Below are positions 8,073 to 17,079 of a stretch of DNA of 64,000 nt, in pieces. Both the position numbers and the translations under genes were made by a program. Source of the DNA: Burkholderia cepacia ATCC 25416 (lineage in GTDB: Bacteria; Pseudomonadota; Gammaproteobacteria; Burkholderiales; Burkholderiaceae); assembly GCF_001411495.1 (NCBI RefSeq), contig NZ_CP012982.1, forward strand, positions 2,914,001-2,978,000, written 5' to 3'. Positions within the stretch are counted from its first letter, which is position 1. The number at the start of each line of letters is the position of its first letter. A model generated the notes under the pieces. The model was not told the DNA's origin. It did not search any database and saw only the letters and a program-made list of their open reading frames with translations.

Positions 8073-8205
8073 GCGTCGCGTCAGGCGCGATCGGCTGTGG
8101 ATCGGTGATGGCGGGAACGCTCGCCGGCGCGTGCGGTGCGGCCGGAGGGGCGATGCGCGGCGTCGCACCGGCGAGCGGTAATCGACTACTGTCGTCCGAG
8201 TTCAT
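8047..8205 (-). CDS. Proline-rich leader peptide upstream of mgtA
   Basis: This is a 52-residue reading frame with AGGAG five bases before its ATG (8205) and a TAA stop 47 bp before mgtA. It has ten prolines (19%), and its C-terminal part reads TDPQPIAPDATRRGALVRR. That resembles the Salmonella MgtL leader (EPDPTPLPRRR) in having alternating acidic and proline residues followed by arginines. In MgtL, slow or aborted translation of such codons at low Mg2+ raises mgtA expression. Here the 3' end of the frame also forms one arm of a hairpin that competes with the one masking the mgtA start. No signal peptide or domain is visible. Translation is likely but unproven. Confidence 0.6.
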   Translation of the reverse strand: MNSDDSSRLPLAGATPRIAPPAAPHAPASVPAITDPQPIAPDATRRGALVRR

Positions 8206-8652
8206 CTGCACTCCTGTCGGTTGCGGGTAATCGGCACGGGCGATCGAAGGCGACGCGCGCACGAAGGCGCGCGGCCGGACGGCACGCGAACGGAAGGCGC
8301 ACGCGGCTGACGCCGCGCGCAACACGCACGCGCGCGACGGCGCGGCGCGTGCGTTCGACAACATCGAAAATTCGGCGGGAGATCTGGCCGGTCAGGCCGG
8401 AAGGGCGCCGCATCCTGCTTCCCGGGATGCGGCAGAAGACGAGGCTCTGCGCGTTTTCCTCAGGCAGCAGTCAAGTTGGTCAGGCACCAACTACAACTCG
8501 CATCGGTGTTCACAGAACACTCCATGTAATTAGACGGGAGCGATGGTAATGGGTCGCTGTGCGAAGCGTCAACCCTTTTGTCGGTCGTTATTTCGGGAAA
8601 CATGATCGGGGTGATGTGTGCGTGGCGCAGCCCCGGATTGCCGCGAATGAAA
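8206..8652. other. Long upstream region of the mgtA leader
   Basis: About 450 bp without a convincing gene. It contains a 9-bp hairpin (GCCGCATCC, 8407-8415, with GGATGCGGC, 8425-8433) and a small GTTGGT/ACCAAC hairpin (8475-8491). The AT-richer part near 8500-8620 probably holds the mgtA promoter. No M-box-like riboswitch was recognised. Confidence 0.4.
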
Positions 8653-8689
8653 CGGCCGCGCGCATGCGTGATCGGCATGCGCGCGGCCG
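8653..8689 (-). terminator. Intrinsic terminator of the subtilisin-like protease gene
   Basis: Perfect 15-bp stem (CGGCCGCGCGCATGC, 8653-8667, with complement 8675-8689) and a 7-base loop, followed on the minus strand by TTTCATT. It starts 18 bp after the protease stop codon. Confidence 0.8.
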
Positions 8690-8707
8690 CGTGGAAGCAG
8701 GGGCGGG

Positions 8708-10369
8708 TTACTGGCCGGCTGCCGCGATGGCGGCCCCTGCGTCGACAATGCCCGAGCCTGCCGGCATCGCGGTGCACGACGTGCCGGCCGCGAGCTTGGT
8801 CGTGCGCGCGCCGCCTTGCAGCTTCTGCTGGATCTGCGCGGGCGTGAGGGTGCCGTTCACCGACAACATCAGCGCGGCGACGCCCGACACCTGCGGCGTC
8901 GCAAGGCTGGTGCCGTTCGCGAGGCCGTAGGTGTCCGAGCCCGGCGTCGTGGTGCCGGTGTTCGACGTCGACAGGATGTTGACGCCCGGCGCGCTCAGCG
9001 AGACATCGGCGCCGAAGTTGCTGAACGACGCACGGCGGCCGGTCGCATCGGTGGCGCCGACGCTGATCACGCCGCGGCAGTTCGCAGGCTGGTCGAGCCC
9101 GGTCGACAAGCCGTCGTTGCCGGCTGCGACGACGACGGTCACACCCTTCGCGGTCACGTCGTCGATGGCCTGCTGGAACGTCGTGCTGCACGCGCCGACA
9201 CCGCCGAGGCTCAGGTTGATGACCTTCGCGGGGCGCGGGTTCGTCGGCACGCCGTTCACCGGGATGCCGGCTGCCCAGCGCATCCCGTCGGCGATGTCGC
9301 TCGTCACGCCGCCGCACTTGCCGAGCACGCGTACCGGCAGGATCTGGCTGAGCCACGACACGCCGGCGATGCCGGTGCCGTTGTTGGCGGTCGCGCCGAT
9401 CACGCCCATCACGCGCGTGCCGTGCCAGCTGCTGTCGCTCGGCTGGCTCGCGCAGTGATAGTACGGGCCGTTTGCGTTGTCGAGTTCCTGTTGCGTGACC
9501 CAGTCGCCCGGATCGGTTGCGTCAGGGGTGCGCGTCAGGCCGTTGTTGCTGGTGTTGACGTTGCTGATGAAGCTGTAGCCGGACAGCAGGTTGCCCATGA
9601 GGTCGGCATGCGGCCGGTAGCCGGTGTCGAGCACGGCCGTGACGACGGTCGGCGATCCCTTGGTCACGTTCCAGGCGGGCGGCAGGTCGATGCCGGCGGT
9701 CGGGTCGGACAGGTACCACTGCTGGTTGTAGAGCGGATCGCTCGGCGTGTCGCGGATCTGCATCGGGTGATCCGGTTCCGCGTAGTCGACGTCCGAATCG
9801 GCGGCGAATGCCTGCGCGAGCGCGGCTGCGTCGGTGGCGGCCATGCGCTGGCCGAGCGACAGCACGGCCGCGCCGTTCGAGATCGTCCGTTCGACCTGCA
9901 CGTTCACCGGGGCTTGCCCGACCGTGCTCGCATAGGCACGTGCACTGCCGGCGACCGGTGCCGTCCAGCGCGTCATCGAGCGCTGGATGACCGCGTCGAG
10001 CCGCGTCCCGTTGTCGATGGCCGCCATCGCGCGCGTGGCCGTCAGCGTCTTCAGCTTGACGATCAGGTGATCGATCGGCGCTTCTGCCGGCGCGGCCTGC
10101 GCCGCCATCTGCACGGCGGCCTGCTGCGTCGCGCATGCATTGTTGCCGGCCGAGGCGGGCGGGGTCGTCGGAGTGCCGGGAGCGGGCGTCGGGGCGGGGG
10201 CAGGTGCCGGTGCCGGTGCCGCGTTGGAAGAAGACGGGTTGCTGCCGTCGCCGCCGCCTCCGCCGCCGCAACCGGCGAGGGGCAGGAGGGCGGCGGCGGA
10301 CAGCATGCCGGCGAGCATGCGCGCATGTGCGGAGCGCGCCAGCGCAAGATTGAAACGCTTGGTTCTCAT
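8708..10369 (-). CDS. Subtilisin-like serine protease, lipoprotein (peptidase S8)
   Basis: A 553-residue secreted lipoprotein protease. A signal peptide ends in the lipobox LAGC, followed by a glycine run and an Ala-Pro linker (APAPAPAPAPTPAPGTP). The S8 catalytic triad is clear: Asp in VLDTGYRPHADL (about residue 243), His in SSWHGTRVMGVIGA (about 315) and Ser in ANGTSLATPQVSG (about 487). A pro-region of roughly 150 residues precedes the Asp motif. I chose the ATG at 10369 because it opens a good signal peptide; an in-frame start at 10528 would place charged sequence before it. The gene is monocistronic, with its own terminator. The target proteins are unknown. Confidence 0.92.
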   Translation of the reverse strand: MRTKRFNLALARSAHARMLAGMLSAAALLPLAGCGGGGGGDGSNPSSSNAAPAPAPAPAPTPAPGTPTTPPASAGNNACATQQAAVQMAAQAAPAEAPIDHLIVKLKTLTATRAMAAIDNGTRLDAVIQRSMTRWTAPVAGSARAYASTVGQAPVNVQVERTISNGAAVLSLGQRMAATDAAALAQAFAADSDVDYAEPDHPMQIRDTPSDPLYNQQWYLSDPTAGIDLPPAWNVTKGSPTVVTAVLDTGYRPHADLMGNLLSGYSFISNVNTSNNGLTRTPDATDPGDWVTQQELDNANGPYYHCASQPSDSSWHGTRVMGVIGATANNGTGIAGVSWLSQILPVRVLGKCGGVTSDIADGMRWAAGIPVNGVPTNPRPAKVINLSLGGVGACSTTFQQAIDDVTAKGVTVVVAAGNDGLSTGLDQPANCRGVISVGATDATGRRASFSNFGADVSLSAPGVNILSTSNTGTTTPGSDTYGLANGTSLATPQVSGVAALMLSVNGTLTPAQIQQKLQGGARTTKLAAGTSCTAMPAGSGIVDAGAAIAAAGQ

Positions 10370-10790
10370 GTTGAAACTCGATCCTCGTAGATAACCGTCG
10401 TGCCGGCGGTGGCGCTGGTCCGGCTGACCCGGACCTTGTCGTTTTTGTCTGGCGGCCGCGGCAAGCTTGCTGCGACGCGCCATGCACTGGGTAACGGCTG
10501 GCGCGGCGGCTTCTTGAGTGCGTTTCACGAGAAAAACCGGGGCTGGCGCAAACGATTACGTTGCTGCGCCGCAGCACGAACACGTGTTTGGAACGTATGG
10601 CACAGAAGGCGGGGTGAGCCCGCGTGCGGCCGGTCGGGCGAAATGTGCGGCGGGGGCCGGTTTGCGCGGCACGGCAAACGTCTTTCAATGCACGGCCACG
10701 GTGGAAGGTTGCTTACGCTTTCCCTGATGCGACGCGAATTTTGTCGGGCGTAGGATCGCGATTCGATCAACGTTTCGTCAGGAGAAAAGC
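10370..10790. other. Divergent promoter region between protease and gltI-like genes
   Basis: About 420 bp with no supported gene. It should contain both divergent promoters. An inverted repeat GTTTGC...GCAAAC lies near 10660-10680. The gltI-like gene has a good ribosome binding site (AGGAG) about 6 bp before its ATG. Confidence 0.4.
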
Positions 10791-11687
10791 ATGGATCGCC
10801 GCTTATGCTGGCTGGCCGTCGCGCTGTCCTGTGCGCTGGCGGGTACCGCGCACGCGCAGGCCCTCACCGGCACGCTGAAGAAGATCAAGGACACGGGCGT
10901 CGTGTCGCTCGGCATTCGCGAATCGTCGGTGCCGTTCTCGTATTCGGACAACCAGCAGAAGAACATCGGCTACTCGCGCGACATCGCATCGCGCATCGTC
11001 GACCAGCTGAAGACGGAATTGAACCTGCCGAACCTCTCGGTGAAGGAGATCCCGATCACGTCGCAGAACCGGATTCCGCTGCTGCAGAACGGGACGATCG
11101 ATTTCGAATGCGGATCGACGACGAACACGCTCGAACGGCAGAAGCAGGCCGCGTTCTCGAACAGCATCTTTCTTTATGGCATCCGCTTCAGCACGCGCAA
11201 GGATTCGGGCGTGAAGGATTTCGCGGACCTGGCCGGCAAGACGGTCGCGACGACGGCCGGCACGTCGGACGAGCGCCTGCTGCGCAAGCTCAACGAAGAG
11301 AAGGCGATGAACATGACGATCATCAGCGCCAAGGATCACGCCGAAGCGTTCATGAACGTCACGACCGGGCGCGCGGTGGCGTTCGTGATGGACGAGCCGT
11401 TGCTGTACGGCGAGATCGCGAAGGACCGCAACCCGGGCGCGTATACGGTGACGGGCACGCCGCTGGTTCACGAGAATTACGCGTGCATGATGCGCAGGGA
11501 CGATCCGGCGTTCAAGCGCGTGGTCGACGGCGTGATTGCGAAGATGCAGACGTCGGGCGCGGCCGAGAAGCTCTACGACCAATGGTTCACGCAGCCGATC
11601 CCGCCGAAGGGCGTGAGCCTCAACTATCCGCTGTCGGCGGAGATGAAGCAGCTGTTCAGGAATCCGACGGATCAGGCGCAGTATTGA
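10791..11687 (+). CDS. Periplasmic glutamate/aspartate-type amino-acid binding protein (GltI-like)
   Basis: This 298-residue periplasmic solute-binding protein has a signal peptide (MDRRLCWLAVALSCALAGTAHA). Family-3 binding-protein features include GVVSLGIRESSVPFSY, NIGYSRDIASRIVDQL, LLQNGTIDFECGSTTNT and FVMDEPLLYGEIA. The segment around FECGSTTNT closely follows GltI, the glutamate/aspartate receptor of the GltIJKL ABC transporter. No permease or ATPase gene is adjacent, so it either serves a transporter encoded elsewhere or is an orphan receptor. Expression appears monocistronic, with a good AGGAG site and a hairpin after the stop. Confidence 0.9.
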   Translation: MDRRLCWLAVALSCALAGTAHAQALTGTLKKIKDTGVVSLGIRESSVPFSYSDNQQKNIGYSRDIASRIVDQLKTELNLPNLSVKEIPITSQNRIPLLQNGTIDFECGSTTNTLERQKQAAFSNSIFLYGIRFSTRKDSGVKDFADLAGKTVATTAGTSDERLLRKLNEEKAMNMTIISAKDHAEAFMNVTTGRAVAFVMDEPLLYGEIAKDRNPGAYTVTGTPLVHENYACMMRRDDPAFKRVVDGVIAKMQTSGAAEKLYDQWFTQPIPPKGVSLNYPLSAEMKQLFRNPTDQAQY

Positions 11688-11722
11688 CCGGATGCGGTGC
11701 TGATCGACATTCGGTAATGCAA

Positions 11723-11746
11723 AACCGCCGGTGCGTGCCGGCGGTT
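11723..11746 (+). terminator. Hairpin after the gltI-like gene
   Basis: Perfect 9-bp stem AACCGCCGG / CCGGCGGTT with a 6-base loop, 35 bp after the stop codon. There is no T-run on the plus strand, so it is a probable rather than certain terminator. Confidence 0.55.
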
Positions 11747-12064
11747 GCGGTGTGGAAGGCAAGTGGCTGGAACAGCATCAGGTCTTGATCTCCGGGCCGC
11801 GCGCGATCGGTGTCGCCGGGGACGCTCGAGGTACCGGCCCAAGTCAGGATTCAAGCGGCCGAAGCGGCCGGAAGCGTCTGCTGCAATGCCCGTAGCGGAT
11901 TTCCGGGTATGCCGCAATCGGCATTCAACCTCGTCCGTGCCAGGGGAATCCGGCGGCATGACGCGACAACAGGCACAATACGGCATTCGACATGACGCAC
12001 GGGTGTTCGCGGTTCGAACATCGCACGACCGCGTCACCGCTGTCCGACATCCTCCCCAGTCGTC
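11747..12064. other. Gene-free stretch before the drug exporter
   Basis: About 320 bp with no reading frame that looks real and no clear ribosome binding site before the ATG at 12065. It presumably holds the promoter of the exporter/acetyltransferase pair; no operator was recognised. Confidence 0.4.
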
Positions 12065-13318
12065 ATGAACGCCACGCTCACTCCCGCGCGCGAGTCGAAC
12101 TCGCCGCGTTTCCTGTTGTTCCTGATCTGCCTGTTCGCGTCCGCGGGCCAGCTCGCAATCGACATCTACGTGCCTGCGCTGCCCGACATGGCACGGTCGT
12201 TCGCGACCACGCCGCAGGCGATCCAGTCGAGCGTGTCCGGCTACATGGCCGCCTACGCGCTCGGCCAGCTCATCTTCGGGCCGGTCGCCGACGCATACGG
12301 GCGCAAGCGCGTGCTGGCGTTCGGGCTCGTGATCTACACAATCGGCTGTCTGCTGTCGCTCGGCGCGCAGAACCTGGAGACGTTCGTGCTGGCGCGCTGC
12401 CTGCAGGGTTTCGGGATCGCGACCACCAACCTGCTCGCGAAGGCGATCATCACCGATTCGTTCTCCGGCCAGGCGCTGATGCACGCGTTCACGTACATGT
12501 CGATCGCGTGGGGGCTCGCGCCGATCATCGCGCCGGTGATCGGCGCGCACCTGCAGGAATGGTTCGGCTGGCGCGCGTGCCTCGTGTTCCTGCTGGTGTA
12601 CTCGCTGGTGATGTGGGCGTTGCTGTGGCGATACCGCGAAACCTTGCCGAAGCCGGTGCATCTCGAGCCGCGCACGCTGATGACGAACGCGGGCAAGGTG
12701 CTGGCGAGCCCGGTGTTCCAGAGCTGCTTCCTCGCACAGGGGCTGTGCTACAGCATCCTGCTGGTGTTCAACATCGTCGGGCCGTTCATGGTGCAGACCA
12801 CGCTGCACAAGCCGCCGACCTTCTTCGGTTATCTCGCGCTCGGCATCGGGCTCATGTATTTCCTCGGCGGGCTGTCGAACCGCATTCACGGGCGCGGGCT
12901 GCCGAGTGCCGAGCAACGGCTGCGTATCGGCGCGCGCGTGATGGCGGGGGCGTCGGTCGCGATGCTGGTGCTGGCGCTGACCGTCGGGCTGCGCGTGTGG
13001 ACGCTCGCGACGCCGGTGCTCGTGATGGGTTTCTGCGCGGGCGCGATGTACCCGACGCTGATGGCCAAGGGCAATTCGCTCTTTCCGCATATCGCCGGCC
13101 TGACGAGCGCGATCCTCGGATGCGCGCTGCTGCTCGTGTCGTCCGCGATGATGGGGCTGGCCGGTTTCGTGTCGATCCATGTCCTGACGCCGCTCGCGGT
13201 CTTCTTCGTCGCGCTGTCCTGCATCGTCGTGTGGATGGTCACCAAACTGCTGCGGTACCTGTCGCAGCAGCAGGCCGAGGCCGCGCCCGTCGCGTGCGGG
13301 CGTGGGGAGGCCGCGTAA
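12065..13318 (+). CDS. Bcr/CflA-family multidrug exporter (MFS)
   Basis: This 417-residue inner-membrane transporter has about 12 hydrophobic segments. It carries the hallmark DHA1/Bcr N-terminus (AIDIYVPALPDMARSF), the motif-A region GPVADAYGRKRVLAFG and a matching GWRACLVFLLVYSLVMWALLWRYRE segment. Family members export drugs such as bicyclomycin and chloramphenicol, or other small molecules, using the proton gradient. The gene ends directly against an acetyltransferase gene, so the two are co-transcribed. Its real substrate cannot be told from sequence. Confidence 0.92.
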   Translation: MNATLTPARESNSPRFLLFLICLFASAGQLAIDIYVPALPDMARSFATTPQAIQSSVSGYMAAYALGQLIFGPVADAYGRKRVLAFGLVIYTIGCLLSLGAQNLETFVLARCLQGFGIATTNLLAKAIITDSFSGQALMHAFTYMSIAWGLAPIIAPVIGAHLQEWFGWRACLVFLLVYSLVMWALLWRYRETLPKPVHLEPRTLMTNAGKVLASPVFQSCFLAQGLCYSILLVFNIVGPFMVQTTLHKPPTFFGYLALGIGLMYFLGGLSNRIHGRGLPSAEQRLRIGARVMAGASVAMLVLALTVGLRVWTLATPVLVMGFCAGAMYPTLMAKGNSLFPHIAGLTSAILGCALLLVSSAMMGLAGFVSIHVLTPLAVFFVALSCIVVWMVTKLLRYLSQQQAEAAPVACGRGEAA

Positions 13319-13861
13319 ATGCCGCCTGTCGACCGCCCCATGAATCCGATCCTGCTGAACCGCGTCGCCCGAACCGACGCCGCCGACCTGATCGCCGCCA
13401 ATCGCGCGAGCCGGAGCCATCATCTGCCGTGGGTCGACTCGTTCACCGATCAGGCGGGATTCGACCAGTGGTTCGGCCGCTGCCTGACGGGGCCGAACGT
13501 CGGATTCGTCGCGCGCGAGCGCACGTCCGGGGCGGTGGTCGGCGTGGTGAACCTCAACGAGATCGTCGGCGGCGTGTTCCAGAGCGCGTATCTCGGGTAC
13601 TACGGGATGGTGGCGTTCAGCCGCAAGGGGCTGATGACCGACGCCATGCGCGCGGCGATCGGTGTCGCGTTCGGCGAACTCGGGCTGCATCGGCTCGAAG
13701 CGAACATCCAGCCGGGCAACCATGCGTCGATTGCGCTGGTTCGGCGGCTCGGCTTCACGAAAGAGGGATTTTCTCCGCGCTATCTGCGTATCGGCGGCGC
13801 ATGGCGCGACCACGAACGGTGGGCGCTGCTGGCCGACGACGCGCCCGAAGCGCGCGCCTGA
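13319..13861 (+). CDS. GNAT acetyltransferase, RimJ/RimL type
   Basis: A 180-residue acetyl-CoA-dependent N-acetyltransferase. It shows the RimJ/RimL pattern: GVVNLNEIVGGVFQSAYLGYY, then RKGLMTDAMRAAIGVAFGELGLHRLEANIQPGN, then ASIALVRRLGFTKEGF, which form the acetyl-CoA binding core. The ATG directly follows the TAA of the exporter gene, so translation is probably coupled; a second in-frame ATG (MNPILLN) lies 7 codons in. Pairing with a drug exporter raises the possibility that it modifies the exported compound, but the family mostly acetylates protein N-termini or small amines. Confidence 0.88.
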   Translation: MPPVDRPMNPILLNRVARTDAADLIAANRASRSHHLPWVDSFTDQAGFDQWFGRCLTGPNVGFVARERTSGAVVGVVNLNEIVGGVFQSAYLGYYGMVAFSRKGLMTDAMRAAIGVAFGELGLHRLEANIQPGNHASIALVRRLGFTKEGFSPRYLRIGGAWRDHERWALLADDAPEARA

Positions 13862-13913
13862 CGCGCGATACCAGGCAATAACGGGCGACTTTCTTCCCGC
13901 CGCCGGCCGCTTG

Positions 13914-14606
13914 TCAAAGCGGATGCGTCGCGCCGGCCTGCGTGAGCAGCGAAACCGCAGCCGGATCCGGCATCCCGTTCGCGTCGATCGCGCCGGCTTT
14001 CGCGAGCGCGACGAGATCGCTGTCGACACCCGGTTGCCCGACCGTGAACGACGTGGTCAGGAACGCCGGCGCCGTGAGCGTGACCGAATAGCGCTGCTGC
14101 AGGTTCGTCACCACGGCCGATTGCGCGGCCTGTACGGTGTTCGCGCTGTTCATCGCCTGCTGGTAGCGCGGATTGCCCTGGAAATTGCCGATCAATGCGG
14201 CGGTGTTCGTGCCGAGCTGGGCGGCGAGATAGACCATCATCAGTTCGGTCTCGGGCGTCGTATTGAACGTGCCGCCCGCGTACGCGAGCGAATGCAGGCT
14301 CGTGCCGCCCGACGTCACGGTGACGACGCACGGCAGCGCGGCATTGACCGTCACGCGGTAGTTGCCGCCGCCGTCCGTCAGCGTCGTCGCCGAGCCCGTC
14401 ACGCAGCTGACCGTCACCTGCGCGCTCGCGAGCGCGTCGCCCGTCGCGGCCGTGCCCGACAGCGCGACGGTTTGCGTGTTGTTGTTGTTGAAGCAGACAT
14501 CCACGCCGAAGCAGGCATCGCCGTTGCACGCCTGAAGCGCTGCGAGGGTGGCGAGGCAGAGCGTGCCCAGCGCGGGGCGGATGAAACGCCTGGGGTGCAG
14601 GTTCAT
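13914..14606 (-). CDS. Hypothetical lipoprotein with carboxypeptidase-regulatory-like domain
   Basis: This 230-residue protein has a lipoprotein signal (LATLAALQAC, lipidated Cys about residue 27). A Cys- and Asn-rich segment (NGDACFGVDVCFNNNN) follows, then a domain beginning TVALSGTAATGDALASAQVTV. That domain resembles the beta-sandwich fold of carboxypeptidase regulatory-like domains found on surface proteins (DGGGNYRVTV is typical). The rest is helical with no recognised motif. Function is unknown. It is convergent with the acetyltransferase gene, 52 bp apart. Confidence 0.7.
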   Translation of the reverse strand: MNLHPRRFIRPALGTLCLATLAALQACNGDACFGVDVCFNNNNTQTVALSGTAATGDALASAQVTVSCVTGSATTLTDGGGNYRVTVNAALPCVVTVTSGGTSLHSLAYAGGTFNTTPETELMMVYLAAQLGTNTAALIGNFQGNPRYQQAMNSANTVQAAQSAVVTNLQQRYSVTLTAPAFLTTSFTVGQPGVDSDLVALAKAGAIDANGMPDPAAVSLLTQAGATHPL

Positions 14607-14896
14607 GGTCGCTGGCCTTGAGGAGAGTGGGGCAACCGGCAGGCGCCGACGGTGCGGCGCCGTTCACATTCTATGTCCCGAAGCGGGGCACTGCTTGCCC
14701 GTTTCGGTCGTCTGGCCGGCCTGCGGCTGGACGCGGCCTGGCGACGAGCGCGTCGTGCAGCGGCACGCTGGAATGACGAGATCCGGAAGTCGGCCGGAAA
14801 CCTTTCAGTTCCTTTCACAATTGGTTATGCTGCGGGACGATTAAAAACGACGAGAGAACGTGCCGTTCCCGATGGAGCCGGCGCGCCGTTTCCGAC

Positions 14897-16324
14897 ATGA
14901 ATTCGAAACGACAGACGGGCCGGCCGTGCGCGCCGGGCGGCGAAGGCGATCCGGCATCGCGGGCAGGCACGGCCCGAACCGGCATTCGGCACCCACGCGG
15001 CACCAGGGGCGTGACCGGCAGGTCCGGCTTCCGGAAGGCCGCTGCCTTGCTCGCGGGCGCGATCTTGCTGTTCGGCGGCACGGCCATCGCGGCGCCGGCC
15101 GAAGATGACAGCGTCGCCGTCGCGGCGTCCATGGCCGCCACGCTTTCCACCCCGACCCGGTCGGCCTGCACACACGTGGCCGCCGCCGCAGCCTATCCGG
15201 TCGCCCCGAAGCCGGAAGCCGCACCGCCGTTGAAAGGCCGCGTGACGGACACGACGGGCGTGCTGAGCGCGGCCTGCGCCTCCGAGCTGACCGACCGCCT
15301 CGCCGCGCTCGAACAACGGCTCGGCGTACAGGTCGCGATCCTGCTGGTCGGGTCGACCGGACAATCGACGATCGAACAGTTTGCGACCACCGTGTTCGAC
15401 CAATGGAAACTCGGCAAGGCCGAGGTCAACAACGGCCTGCTGCTCGTCGCCGCGCTCAACGACCATACCGTGCGGATCGAAGTCGGCTACGGGCTCGAAG
15501 GCACGATTCCGGACATCGTCGCGGGCCGGATCATTCGCGAGCGGATCGTGCCGGCATTCCGCGAGAACCGCATTGAAGCCGGCATCAGCGATGCGCTGGA
15601 CGCGCTGACGCACGAAATGATGCCGGCCGACGTCGCCGCGCCGGAGCAGCCCACACCCGCCACGGCGCTCGACGGGCGCGACGAAGCATACGAAACGGCC
15701 GCGGCGACCGTGACGGGTGCCGCGAACCCGCCGCCCCGCGACGCGCGAGCCGGCGGCGAAAAATACCAGTCGAACGGCCTGCCCGAGCGGAAACGCCCGA
15801 ACACGGGCGGCGTGCGGTTCTGGTTCCTGCTCGGGGTTGCCAACGTCGTGCTCGGCGTGGTCGCGCAGTGGCGCAAGCTGCGCCGCGGGGTGGCGCTCCT
15901 GGCCGCCTGGCTCGTGGCGGCCGTCGTGCCGGTCGTGATGCTGCCGGTCGGCGCGATCTTCAACGGCAATCTCGAAGCCATGCTGGGCGCCGCGGCGTTC
16001 GTTCCGGCGGCCGCCGGTGTCGGGCCGTGCCTGCTCGGCATCAACCTGTTCCTGTCGGCGCGCGTGCGCAAAATCACCGCGATCGTGGGCGGGACGCTGT
16101 TCATGATCGTCGCGATCGGGCGCGAAATGGACTATTCGGTCGGGGAAGTGCTGTCCGGCATCTTCGGCGTGCTGTGCGTACTCGCCGTGATCTGGGCGAA
16201 GCTGACGGGCAGCGGCTCGTCTTCGTCGTCATCCTCGTCCGGCTCCCGGTCGCAATCGGGTTCCGATTCGTTCCGCGGCGGCGGCGGGTCGAGCGGCGGT
16301 GGCGGCGCATCGGGCCGCTGGTAG
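14897..16324 (+). CDS. TPM-domain membrane protein (YgcG-like)
   Basis: This is a 475-residue protein with a signal or anchor segment (AALLAGAILLFGGTAIA, about residues 50-66). A TPM domain follows (GRVTDTTGVLSAACASELTDRL to about residue 240), with the conserved KAEVNNGLLLVAALNDHTVRIEVGYGLEG. After a linker come several membrane segments, then a C-terminal tail of Ser and Gly (SSSSSSGSRSQSGSD, GGGGSSGGGG). TPM proteins often pair with LemA, as here (78 bp downstream); such pairs are linked to envelope maintenance, with unclear chemistry. The start may be later than 14897, since the first 40 residues look like non-coding upstream sequence. Confidence 0.85.
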   Translation: MNSKRQTGRPCAPGGEGDPASRAGTARTGIRHPRGTRGVTGRSGFRKAAALLAGAILLFGGTAIAAPAEDDSVAVAASMAATLSTPTRSACTHVAAAAAYPVAPKPEAAPPLKGRVTDTTGVLSAACASELTDRLAALEQRLGVQVAILLVGSTGQSTIEQFATTVFDQWKLGKAEVNNGLLLVAALNDHTVRIEVGYGLEGTIPDIVAGRIIRERIVPAFRENRIEAGISDALDALTHEMMPADVAAPEQPTPATALDGRDEAYETAAATVTGAANPPPRDARAGGEKYQSNGLPERKRPNTGGVRFWFLLGVANVVLGVVAQWRKLRRGVALLAAWLVAAVVPVVMLPVGAIFNGNLEAMLGAAAFVPAAAGVGPCLLGINLFLSARVRKITAIVGGTLFMIVAIGREMDYSVGEVLSGIFGVLCVLAVIWAKLTGSGSSSSSSSSGSRSQSGSDSFRGGGGSSGGGGASGRW

Positions 16325-16402
16325 CGTCCATGCGCAGCCTGCCTGCGCGCCTGATTCCTTTCACCTGCCGCTCCACCCGGAGCGTTCAACCGGAAACAAC
16401 CC

Positions 16403-17038
16403 ATGATGAAATGGTTTCGAATCCTGCTCGTGTGCTGCGTGCTGACCCCGCTCTCGGGGTGCGGCTACAACGCGATCCAGTCGTCCGACGAGGACATCAA
16501 TGCCGCATGGTCCGAAGTGCTGAACCAGTATCAGCGCCGCGCCGACCTCGTGCCGAATCTCGCCGCGTCGGTGAAGGGCTACGCGTCGCACGAGGCGCGC
16601 GTGCTGACCGAGGTGGCATCGGCCCGTGCGCGCGTGGGCAGCGTGCAGATGACGCCGGAGATGGCGAAGGACCCGGCCGCGCTCGCGGCGTTCGACCAGC
16701 GGCAGGGCGAGCTGTCCGGGGCGCTGAGCCGGCTGATGGTGGTGTCCGAGCGCTATCCGGAGCTGAAGGCGAACGAAGCGTTCCGCGACCTGCAGACCCA
16801 GCTCGAAGGCACGGAAAACCGCATCGCGGTCGCGCGCGGCCGCTACATCAAGACGGTGCAGCACTACAACGTGCAGATCCGCCAGTTCCCGGGCGTCGTG
16901 ATCGCGAAGATCTTCGGCTACCAGCCGCGCCCGAATTTCAGCGTCGCGAACGAAGCGGCGATTTCAACCGCGCCGGCACTCGATTTCTCCGCGCAGTCGC
17001 AGCCGCAACCGGCGAAGGCAAACACGGCCGGCGAGTAA
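16403..17038 (+). CDS. LemA-family lipoprotein
   Basis: A 211-residue LemA protein. The lipobox LSGC gives an envelope lipoprotein, followed by GYNAIQSSDEDINAAWSEVLNQYQRRADLVPNLAASVKGYA, the highly conserved LemA core, and long amphipathic helices. Near the C-terminus, GVVIAKIFGYQPRPNFSV is also typical. It follows the TPM-domain gene, the usual partnership. LemA proteins have been tied to envelope stability and antigen presentation; their biochemical role is not settled. Confidence 0.92.
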   Translation: MMKWFRILLVCCVLTPLSGCGYNAIQSSDEDINAAWSEVLNQYQRRADLVPNLAASVKGYASHEARVLTEVASARARVGSVQMTPEMAKDPAALAAFDQRQGELSGALSRLMVVSERYPELKANEAFRDLQTQLEGTENRIAVARGRYIKTVQHYNVQIRQFPGVVIAKIFGYQPRPNFSVANEAAISTAPALDFSAQSQPQPAKANTAGE

Positions 17039-17079
17039 GGCCGGAGCGTCAGGTCGAAACGTCCGACCGAAGCGCGCAT

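Noticed and set aside
8407..8433. A 9-bp hairpin far upstream of mgtA, considered as a riboswitch part
   Set aside because: No known Mg2+ riboswitch features surround it and it has no T-run; kept only as a note on the leader region.
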